NCBI GenBank assembly: GCA_023129715.1
Contig: JAGMBO010000050.1
Location: forward strand, 1 to 46,039
Length of the DNA stretch: 46,039 bases
Reading direction: 5' to 3'
DNA from: Candidatus Eiseniibacteriota bacterium
GTDB lineage: Bacteria > Eisenbacteria > RBG-16-71-46 > CAIMUX01 > WJJG01
Under the pieces are notes generated by a model, which was not told where the DNA came from, did not search any database, and saw nothing but the letters and a program-made list of their open reading frames with translations. The translations under genes were made by a program, and so were the position numbers. Numbering within the stretch: the first letter of the stretch is position 1; every line of letters starts with the position of its first letter. Positions 27,705 through 34,707 of the stretch are shown piece after piece.

Positions 27705-30700
27705 CTACCGGAGCACCACCAGGCGCTCGATGCGTTCTCCACGCCGCCCGGAGAAGTCCCGAGCCACCACGCGATAGAAGTAGAGCCCATTGGCAACCCG
27801 ATCACCATCCTGGTCACGCCCATCCCAGGGGATCCCCATCTCACGGCCCCGCGCCGGGGTCAGGCCCAGGGCCTCCAGATCGAGGATCTTGTGCCCACTG
27901 ACCGTATAGAGCGCGACTTCGACATCGGCCTCCCGCTCCAATTCGAAGAGAAAACGGGTTTCCCTCTCCATCGGGTTCGGGAAATTGTAGACCATACCAA
28001 GCAAGGCGCCCAGGGAATCTGCTCCACCTCCGAGCGAGAACGCAAGCGTCGCCCGTCCACGCCGCCCCACATTATCGGATGCCTCCAGGGCCAGCGTGAG
28101 CGCTTCCCCGGCAGGCAATCCCTCGGGAATCGCATAGCGCAGCACCGCTTGACGGAAGTCGGTGCCGAAGGAGACCGTCGCGGCGAGATCCTCGGCAACC
28201 AGGATGCGCTCGTCCCGGTCCTCGATCGTCAGCACCACCGAGCGTGAGGGGGCCAACGCTGCAACGTATATTCCGCTGACATCCTGCAACGTAGCCCAGA
28301 TCACACTGCCACCCGTCACCGCTGCCGACGGATCCTCCCAGTAGAGCCCAATGGCGGGTCCGAGCGTATCGTCGATCACCGGAATGCGGGTTTCCGGGAT
28401 GAAGAGCGCGGGAAGGGCTCCCGACGCATCACCGGCGAGAATGCCTCCGGGCGACGAAGTGGGACGGGCATAGGCATAGGCCCGCGCGGGTCCGCGCAGC
28501 CCGGTGCGCAGCGCGGTCGGAACAAGGAAAGACAGCGAGAAGCGCCCCTCCTCGATCTCCGCCTCACCCGAGAAGATCCGCGCACCCGGCAGGAGGTAGT
28601 CCCGGTCCGAGGCTCCCGGGAGTGGCGTGCGGTGGATGTCGGAATCGCGCACCAGGACCTCGGCACGGCCCGTGTAGGACGTGAGCCGTTGCCCATTGGC
28701 ATCCACGACCTCGCCTTCGAGCGTCGCCCCCCCACCGCGGAGCAGCGTATCCTCTCCCGCGGCCACACCGGGCACATCGGTCAGGCGTAGCTCGATTGCA
28801 TGGGTCGGCACGGCGAAGGACGAGGCCGGATCCCCCATCAAGCTATAGCGCAAATCGTTGCGGGTGCTGTTGATCCACTTCGCCGCCATTAGGGCGGGTC
28901 CGAAGCCGTGCGATCCCGCCAAGCCATCGCCGGGAAAGAGGGCTTCGAGGAAGTAGCGGTTGAGACTCGCGTTGTAGCCGCTCGCCGCGGTGGCGCTGGC
29001 ACTGACCACCGCCAGGGCCCCCCGGCCCGCCAGCCGCAACGCCTGCACCGCCAAGCCCTCCTCCCCCGAGGCGAAGCGCCCCACCGCACAGGATGCGGTG
29101 ATCATCAAGAAGGGACGGCCTGCGTTGTCCAGCGCCGGCACCGACGACTGATCGAGCAGACGCTCATCGGCGATCTGGACCTCGCTGCCATGACCCACGT
29201 AGTTGAAGAGCAGCGCCCCCGCACCCAGTTCGGCGAGCAGGTCTTGCGTTGCCTCCGGCTTGCGATCGTAGCGGCACTCCGCGCCGTATTCGTAGAGGAA
29301 GAGCTTCGCCAATTGCGCATCCCGCGGCGTCGCTTCTTCGCAAAGCCGTTCGGTCTGCGTCATGTGGGTGAAGCCGAGATCGTCCGGTTCGTTGCCCTGG
29401 CAGACGTCGTCGGCGGCGAAAAGCATTCGTGTGCGCCACGTTCCCAGCGGGGCGGACGTCTCATAGTCGATGATCTTGTTCACCAGGTTCCACGCCTGAG
29501 AGAGACTGTTCACCGGCAGGCGTCCAATCGCCAGGTCGAGCGCCTCGTCGTCGGCCCCGTCAAGCAGTCCGAACCAGTCATCCCCATAAAAAGCCGGCTC
29601 CCAGATCTGCCGCAGCTGGTAGTCCCAGGTGAATAGCTGCATCCCCGGCACCAACTCCCGTCGGCTGCCCCGCAGATAGCCCCGTGGATCGAAGTAGGCA
29701 TCGCCGCAGAGGACCAGATGACTGAGCCGGGGCATGGCCGGATCGTCGCGATAAGCCTCGTAGGCGAGGGCGAAGAAGTTGCGCAGCGCCACCGGATCGC
29801 TCCGCCCCCAAGAAAACTCATCGAAAATCTGCTGCACAGTGACGACGTCGACCAGCGCGGTCCGCAGGAAATCCCCGCCCTCACCAGGGAAAGATGTGCG
29901 CCGATGAGCGGCCAGCGCCTCGGCCGCCGGAAGCAGCTCCTCGGCGGCGACGATCAACACATCGACCGGTGTCCGGCGGTCGCGCAGCAACCCGTCGGCG
30001 AAATCGACCCGGGCGATCTCCGCCGGCGCGGCCGCCCGCGAGCGGTGCAGACAGACCATGTGCGCCCACTCGCCCGCCGGCGTGACGCGAAAGTCGGCGG
30101 CATATCCTTCAGCGATCGCCGCGATCTCGGGTTCCAGGCGCACCGGCCGCCGCCAATCGCTCCCGTCGATCAGCAGCCACCCGTCGCGGCGCGAGAGGCC
30201 GGCGATGCGGAAGGCCGCCCCGGCCGCTGTCTCGGCGGAGACGAAAAAGGCGATCGAATCCTCCACCGCTTCGAGCAGGCAGGCATGCTCTACATCGACC
30301 CAGTCGATGTAGACCCCGTCACTGAGGGGACCGCCGAAGGCATCCAGCCGCTGCGGCACATAGAGGGAGACGAGGTTCTCGGCCGAGACCGCCATCCCGT
30401 CGGCGGAAATGATCTGGCGATCGAGGTTCTCCCAGCGGACGGTCCCCAGGGTATCGCCGTTGACCAGCACGACCGCGTAGTGATCATCCGTTGCGGCCAG
30501 TCCCCATGTGCGGCCCCACAACGCGGTGCTCACCCGCGCAGCGGCTCCCGGGAAAAGCCCGGGCAGCTCCGCCCCCAGCGAGGCGCCCAGTCCGGCGCTG
30601 CTGGCGCGCACACTGACGGCAAAGAATCGGGGCCAATCGAGACCCCGCTGCCGCACGCGCCTGTCGTAGTAGACGTTCTCTTCGATGTGCCGCCGGGCGG

Positions 30701-32018
30701 TGGCGCTGGTGCGCAGCGGGAGCCCCGCGGGATCGGCCGAAAGCGTGCTCATCCACACCGGGTCCGTCGAGAACCCCCCACCCCAACAGAGCCAGTAGTG
30801 CATGTGATCGGCATAGGGATGCGTGAAGTAGCGATCGTCGGCCGACGGCGCATCAAGCCCGAGGTCGTCTCGCCACCCGTCGGGGCCGCTGCCGAGGAAA
30901 CACAGTCGGGTCTCCTCGTCCCAGACCCCATCGCCATCGTCTTCGACATGCAGCGCCACCGGCTCCATCCAGGCGGGAAGATTCGACCAGAGGCTATCCG
31001 CCGGCAACGCGCCCTGCCCCCCGGCAAAGAGGCGCAACTGGTTCAGGTCGACCGTCGCCGGATCGACCCCCGCATCCCGCAATTGGTCGGCGTCGAGAGC
31101 ATAGACGCCGCGCTCGCGCACGGCGATGCGCAGCCAGGGACTAGTCGCGGTGCCGAAGCCGTCGCCGACCGGCGCCCGGCGAGCCACCGGTCGGGCACGT
31201 CGCCAACGCGCGGCCTGCTCGGGATTGGTCACCACCCGGACCGCCCGCTCCCTGCCGAGCGCTCCCCCGCCGGCCGGCCCATCCGGCGTCCAGCCTTCCA
31301 CGCCGACTAAGTCGATGCGAATCTCGATCGCGCCCGCCGTCACCAGCGTTCCCGCCGCTCCCTCACGCACCGCGAAAACCCGCACCGGCAAGACCCGGAC
31401 ACCCCGCCGCCAACTGGGCCGGCGGACCTGCACGAACCCAAGCTCGTCGACGGGACGCCAGCCGGGATCGTCGACCACCCGCGTCGGCGATCCCATGTAT
31501 TCCTCGAGGTCCGGGCGCGCGCGCAGCGCTCCCGCCGGCTGCGCCAGGGTGACGAGATCGCCCAGGGTCACGCCTACGCGATAGGTCCCCGCGGGGGGCA
31601 GCGCCGTCGGCAGCCCCACGGTCGGCGCCCAGCCGCGTCCCATGGGATCCCGACCGGGAAAACCGGCGGCGCGATACTCGCCACCCGCTTCGCCCTGCCC
31701 GTGCCACGTCGGGTTGGGGAGATCGAGACGCAGGACGATCCGTTCATCGGTCGCCGAGACCTGCCGCCAGGGAGCGGCGATCGCCGCCGGATCCGCGGGC
31801 TGCGCTCCGGCCGGCGGGAACGCCATGGCGGCGCCCGCGGAGAGACAGGCTGCGATGGTGACGATCACCAGGCCCGCGCGGAGGATCTGCCGGCCGCGGC
31901 CCCGACGCTTCAGGCGAAACGCGGGAGCGCCGGTCGCCCCGGATAGCGAAAGCCGACCCCGCCTGCGGGGTCGGAACATCGACTGGCGGTTGCCCTGCAC
32001 GGTTCGGGTCCCCAGCAT
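27705..32018 (-). CDS. C25 (gingipain/PorU-like) cysteine peptidase with C-terminal FlgD-like domain
   Basis: About 1437 residues. A signal peptide (ILRAGLVIVTIAACLSAGAA) is followed by a long N-terminal beta-rich part and then the C25 caspase-like domain (about 760-1010). The catalytic His943 lies in NYVGHGSEVQ and Cys977 in ITASCAVGRFASGEE, 34 residues apart, close to the spacing of gingipains. After Ig-like regions the protein ends with VYNFPNPMERETRFLFELE, IPWDGRDQDGDRVANGLYFY and ERLVVLR, a Pro-Asn-Pro/FlgD-Ig tail as in type IX cargo. PorU, the type IX sortase, is a C25 peptidase with the same kind of tail and works with PorV, whose homologue is the next gene. The alternative is a secreted gingipain-like protease. 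The frame is open to 32324 but overlaps the zinc-ribbon gene; ATG codons at 32018 (used) and 31979 are the candidates, neither with a good ribosome site. Confidence 0.9.
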   Translation of the reverse strand: MLGTRTVQGNRQSMFRPRRRGRLSLSGATGAPAFRLKRRGRGRQILRAGLVIVTIAACLSAGAAMAFPPAGAQPADPAAIAAPWRQVSATDERIVLRLDLPNPTWHGQGEAGGEYRAAGFPGRDPMGRGWAPTVGLPTALPPAGTYRVGVTLGDLVTLAQPAGALRARPDLEEYMGSPTRVVDDPGWRPVDELGFVQVRRPSWRRGVRVLPVRVFAVREGAAGTLVTAGAIEIRIDLVGVEGWTPDGPAGGGALGRERAVRVVTNPEQAARWRRARPVARRAPVGDGFGTATSPWLRIAVRERGVYALDADQLRDAGVDPATVDLNQLRLFAGGQGALPADSLWSNLPAWMEPVALHVEDDGDGVWDEETRLCFLGSGPDGWRDDLGLDAPSADDRYFTHPYADHMHYWLCWGGGFSTDPVWMSTLSADPAGLPLRTSATARRHIEENVYYDRRVRQRGLDWPRFFAVSVRASSAGLGASLGAELPGLFPGAAARVSTALWGRTWGLAATDDHYAVVLVNGDTLGTVRWENLDRQIISADGMAVSAENLVSLYVPQRLDAFGGPLSDGVYIDWVDVEHACLLEAVEDSIAFFVSAETAAGAAFRIAGLSRRDGWLLIDGSDWRRPVRLEPEIAAIAEGYAADFRVTPAGEWAHMVCLHRSRAAAPAEIARVDFADGLLRDRRTPVDVLIVAAEELLPAAEALAAHRRTSFPGEGGDFLRTALVDVVTVQQIFDEFSWGRSDPVALRNFFALAYEAYRDDPAMPRLSHLVLCGDAYFDPRGYLRGSRRELVPGMQLFTWDYQLRQIWEPAFYGDDWFGLLDGADDEALDLAIGRLPVNSLSQAWNLVNKIIDYETSAPLGTWRTRMLFAADDVCQGNEPDDLGFTHMTQTERLCEEATPRDAQLAKLFLYEYGAECRYDRKPEATQDLLAELGAGALLFNYVGHGSEVQIADERLLDQSSVPALDNAGRPFLMITASCAVGRFASGEEGLAVQALRLAGRGALAVVSASATAASGYNASLNRYFLEALFPGDGLAGSHGFGPALMAAKWINSTRNDLRYSLMGDPASSFAVPTHAIELRLTDVPGVAAGEDTLLRGGGATLEGEVVDANGQRLTSYTGRAEVLVRDSDIHRTPLPGASDRDYLLPGARIFSGEAEIEEGRFSLSFLVPTALRTGLRGPARAYAYARPTSSPGGILAGDASGALPALFIPETRIPVIDDTLGPAIGLYWEDPSAAVTGGSVIWATLQDVSGIYVAALAPSRSVVLTIEDRDERILVAEDLAATVSFGTDFRQAVLRYAIPEGLPAGEALTLALEASDNVGRRGRATLAFSLGGGADSLGALLGMVYNFPNPMERETRFLFELEREADVEVALYTVSGHKILDLEALGLTPARGREMGIPWDGRDQDGDRVANGLYFYRVVARDFSGRRGERIERLVVLR
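31953..31974. repeat. Perfect 10-bp inverted repeat at the C25 gene 5' end
   Basis: CCGACCCCGC and its exact complement are separated by two bases, giving a stem of nine or ten base pairs. It lies 5 bases inside the ATG at 31979 or 45 bases inside the ATG at 32018. As RNA it could hinder initiation at 31979 or act as an early attenuator; no T-run follows. Confidence 0.6.
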
Positions 32019-32055
32019 CTGAATCGGAAGCCCTGCCCCACGGCAGGCGCGCGGG

Positions 32056-32274
32056 TTACTTCCCGCTCTCCTCTCCGCTACCGGCTTGATCCGCACTCGG
32101 TTCCCCACCCAGGGACTCGGCCTCATCGGGGAGCATGATCGGGATGTCCTCTTCGATCCGGTAGGCCAGGCGGCACGCATGACAAACGAGACGCTCCTGC
32201 TCGCGGAGGTATTCGAGATCCCCCTTGCATACCGGACAGACGAGGATCTCCAGCAGATCGGTTGACAAGGCCAT
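32056..32274 (-). CDS. Trm112-like zinc-ribbon protein (UPF0434/YcaR)
   Basis: A 72-residue protein of the UPF0434/YcaR (Trm112) family. It begins MALSTDLLEILVCPVCKGDL and has a second cysteine pair in LVCHACRLAYRIEEDIPIML; together CPVC and CHAC form a zinc ribbon. Eukaryotic Trm112 is a subunit that stabilises methyltransferases; bacterial members are poorly understood and often lie near lipid A or nucleotide-sugar genes. The ATG at 32274 has AGAGGAGCG upstream; the frame is open to 32373. It heads the long minus-strand envelope run, 37 bases before the C25 gene ATG used here, and is divergent from a family 9 glycosyltransferase. The C-terminus is acidic and Ser/Gly-rich and probably disordered. 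Confidence 0.9.
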   Translation of the reverse strand: MALSTDLLEILVCPVCKGDLEYLREQERLVCHACRLAYRIEEDIPIMLPDEAESLGGEPSADQAGSGEESGK

Positions 32275-32378
32275 GACCGCTCCTCTACGTCTGCGGGAAC
32301 CGCACCGCGCGCCCCGCCTTTCACCTTGCCCTGCCCAGGGAGCGCTTCCTAAGATCGCTCGGTGCTCCGTCACGGCAC

Positions 32379-32398
32379 GGCAAGTCGTGGAGCTTGCC
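32379..32398. repeat. Inverted repeat between the zinc-ribbon and glycosyltransferase genes
   Basis: GGCAAG and CTTGCC are separated by eight bases in the divergent intergenic region (32275-32435). The element could be an operator for either promoter or a short stem. No convincing -35/-10 pair is seen around it. Confidence 0.35.
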
Positions 32399-32435
32399 TA
32401 ACTTCCCACGCGCAACCTATCAGAGGGGTTACAGG

Positions 32436-33734
32436 GTGTCAATGCAGGGCCCCACCCACCGCCCGGCCGTTCGCCGCGCCCCGCTCGGGCGCCGTCTCGA
32501 GCGGCGCGCCAAGCGGACCTTGCTGCCCCTGGCGGCCGCCCTCTGGCCGCCACGGCCCGCCCCGCCGGATGCCGACCTCGCCGCCGTGCGCCGCATTCTC
32601 CTGGTTCGCCAGGACAACCGCCTGGGCAATCTCGTTCTGATGATCCCCTTCCTGCAGGCGGTCCGGGCCAGCTTCCCCCAGGCCCGGATCGGTCTTCTGC
32701 TCAGCGACCACTATGCCGCCGTGCATGCGGAGAGCCCCTGGGTCGACGAGCAGATCTGCGAGCGCAAGCGCTGGTTGATCCGCCACCCCCATGCCTACCC
32801 CCGCCACCTGGCGACGCTGCGCCACGGGGCCTGGGATCTCGCCTTCGAGCTCAGCAACCCCGATACGCACTCCTTCTACAACGCCTTCCTGACGGTCATC
32901 TCCGGCGCGCCCCGTCGCATCGGTTTCGCCCATCCTCGCTCCCGTTCTGCTCTCTCGACGCCCATCGCCCCTCCCCACAGGGAAACCCACTACGCCCTCG
33001 CGCCCCTCCTGCTCCTCTCCGCTCTGGGCGCATCACCCGACGTGCCTCCGTTGCGCCTCCCGCCTCGCTCACCGGCGGCGGGCAACGGCCCCACCCCCCC
33101 CACAGGAGACCGCTTGCTCATCCATCCCGGTGGCCGGGGCGCGAAGCGTTGGCCGGAGGAACGCTTCGCCGAACTGATCCGCGGCCTCCCACCGGAACTC
33201 GCCGAACGCCTGACGCTGATCGGCAGCCCTGGCGAGGCCCCCCGTCTCCAGGCCCTCGCGGCTGCGTCTCCAGGCGGGGCTGAGGTCCACCTGTTGCGGA
33301 ACCTCCCCGCCCTGATCGCCGCTCTCCAGAACGCCCGCCTTTACCTCGGTTGCGACGCGGGCCCCATGCATCTCGCCGTGGCTCTCGGTGTGCCGACGCT
33401 GGCGCTCTTTCGCACCTCACATCCTCTGCGCTATGCCCCCCTCGGCGAGATCCACGAGACGCTTCTGCTCGGGGAACAGAGCCGCGGGCTGGCGGCCGCC
33501 GAGTTCTTTCCCGCCCCGGCCGAGGGGAAGGCGGCACCGCCGGTTCTCTGGAACCCGGCCTTCGGCGCACGCCTCGCCGCTCAGCGGCCCCGGTGCATCA
33601 CCCCACCCACCTCCCTCGACGAGGCCCACGAGGCCGCCTTCGTGCTGGAACGGTTGGGGCAACGCTGGAAGGTAACGGCCGCCGGGGACGGGCGGGCGGG
33701 CGGCGGCGGGGCTCAGGCGGGATCGACCTCGTGA
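32436..33734 (+). CDS. Family 9 (heptosyltransferase-like) glycosyltransferase
   Basis: A 432-residue GT-B transferase of family GT9, which adds heptose or related sugars to the lipopolysaccharide core at the inner membrane. Signatures: RRILLVRQDNRLGNLVLMIP near the N-terminus, WDLAFELSNPDTHSFYN, the nucleotide-sugar site LIHPGGRGAKRWPEERFAEL, and LGCDAGPMHLAVALGVPTLA (the usual family motif has NDSGPMH, so Cys-Asp-Ala replaces part of it). The Arg-rich N-terminus may associate with the membrane. The GTG at 32436 is preferred because GAGGGG lies seven bases upstream; an ATG at 32442 is next, and the frame is open to 32394. The 3' end overlaps the convergent accA gene by 22 bases. Exact acceptor and donor cannot be told. 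Confidence 0.9.
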   Translation: MSMQGPTHRPAVRRAPLGRRLERRAKRTLLPLAAALWPPRPAPPDADLAAVRRILLVRQDNRLGNLVLMIPFLQAVRASFPQARIGLLLSDHYAAVHAESPWVDEQICERKRWLIRHPHAYPRHLATLRHGAWDLAFELSNPDTHSFYNAFLTVISGAPRRIGFAHPRSRSALSTPIAPPHRETHYALAPLLLLSALGASPDVPPLRLPPRSPAAGNGPTPPTGDRLLIHPGGRGAKRWPEERFAELIRGLPPELAERLTLIGSPGEAPRLQALAAASPGGAEVHLLRNLPALIAALQNARLYLGCDAGPMHLAVALGVPTLALFRTSHPLRYAPLGEIHETLLLGEQSRGLAAAEFFPAPAEGKAAPPVLWNPAFGARLAAQRPRCITPPTSLDEAHEAAFVLERLGQRWKVTAAGDGRAGGGGAQAGSTS

Positions 33735-34681
33735 TAGGCACCCATCGCCAGGAAGCGTTCTTGGCGCTGGCGGACGAGCACGTCGGGGGCGAGCCGGTCG
33801 AGCTCGGCCAACGAGACGGCGATCGTCTCTGAGATCGTCGCCGCCATGGTGCGGGGATCGCGATGAGCGCCGCCCTCGGGTTCCGGAAGCACACCGTCGA
33901 CGACGCCGAGCGCTTCCAGATCCCGCGCGGTGAACTTCAACGCCTCCGCGGCGTCGACCGCCTTCTCCCTCGTGTTCCAGAGGATCGAGGCGCATCCCTC
34001 CGGTGAGATCACCGAGTAGAAAGCATAGGCAAGCATGTAGACGCGGTCGCCGACGGCGATCGCCAGTGCTCCACCACTCCCTCCCTCCCCGGTAACGAAG
34101 ACGATGATCGGCACCCGCAGGCGACTCATCTCGCGGACACTGCGCGCAATCGCCTCCGCCTGTCCGCGCTCCTCGGCACCGATTCCCGGATAGGCGCCCG
34201 GCGTGTCGACCAAGGCGATGATCGGATTGCCGAAGCGCTCCGCCAGTTGCATCACGCGCAGCGCCTTGCGATAGCCTTCCGGGTGGGGCATGCCGAAGTT
34301 GCGGGCGATGTTCTCGCGCGTACTACGCCCCTTCTGGTGTCCCACGACCGCCACCGGTCTCCCCTGGAAACGGGCGAGTCCGGCCACCAGCGCGGCATCC
34401 TGACCGAAGGCCCGGTCGCCCTGGAGTTCGACGAAGTCGGTGAAGAGGTGCTCGATATAGTCGAGGGTGTGGGGACGCCGCGGATGGCGGGCAAGCTGCA
34501 CGCGTTGCCACGAACTGAGGCCCGAGAAGATCCGCCGTCGCAGGCCCACTGCCTTGCGCTCGAGTTGCTCGAGCTCGCGCTCAGCCTGCAGATCCTGGCT
34601 GGTGGCCAACGATCGCAGGTCATCGATCCGCCGCTCCAGCTCTACGAGCGGTGCCTCGAAATCAAGCCAACCATCCTGCAT
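33713..34681 (-). CDS. accA: Acetyl-CoA carboxylase carboxyltransferase subunit alpha
   Basis: A 322-residue AccA, full family length. With AccD it moves the carboxyl group from carboxybiotin to acetyl-CoA, the first committed step of fatty-acid synthesis. Signatures: an N-terminal helical hairpin (LVELERRIDDLRSLATSQDL), QLARHPRRPHTLDYIEHLFT, ELQGDRAFGQDAALVAGLAR, the carboxyltransferase core NPIIALVDTPGAYPGIGAEE, VTGEGGSGGALAIAVGDRVY, and SVISPEGCASILW. The ATG at 34681 has GGGGA 10 bases upstream and starts 26 bases after the M23 gene, so the two probably share a message. accD is not in the window. The 3' end overlaps the convergent glycosyltransferase gene by 22 bases. Confidence 0.97.
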   Translation of the reverse strand: MQDGWLDFEAPLVELERRIDDLRSLATSQDLQAERELEQLERKAVGLRRRIFSGLSSWQRVQLARHPRRPHTLDYIEHLFTDFVELQGDRAFGQDAALVAGLARFQGRPVAVVGHQKGRSTRENIARNFGMPHPEGYRKALRVMQLAERFGNPIIALVDTPGAYPGIGAEERGQAEAIARSVREMSRLRVPIIVFVTGEGGSGGALAIAVGDRVYMLAYAFYSVISPEGCASILWNTREKAVDAAEALKFTARDLEALGVVDGVLPEPEGGAHRDPRTMAATISETIAVSLAELDRLAPDVLVRQRQERFLAMGAYHEVDPA

Positions 34682-34707
34682 GACGTCTTCGTCCCCGGCG
34701 TCGTCGG

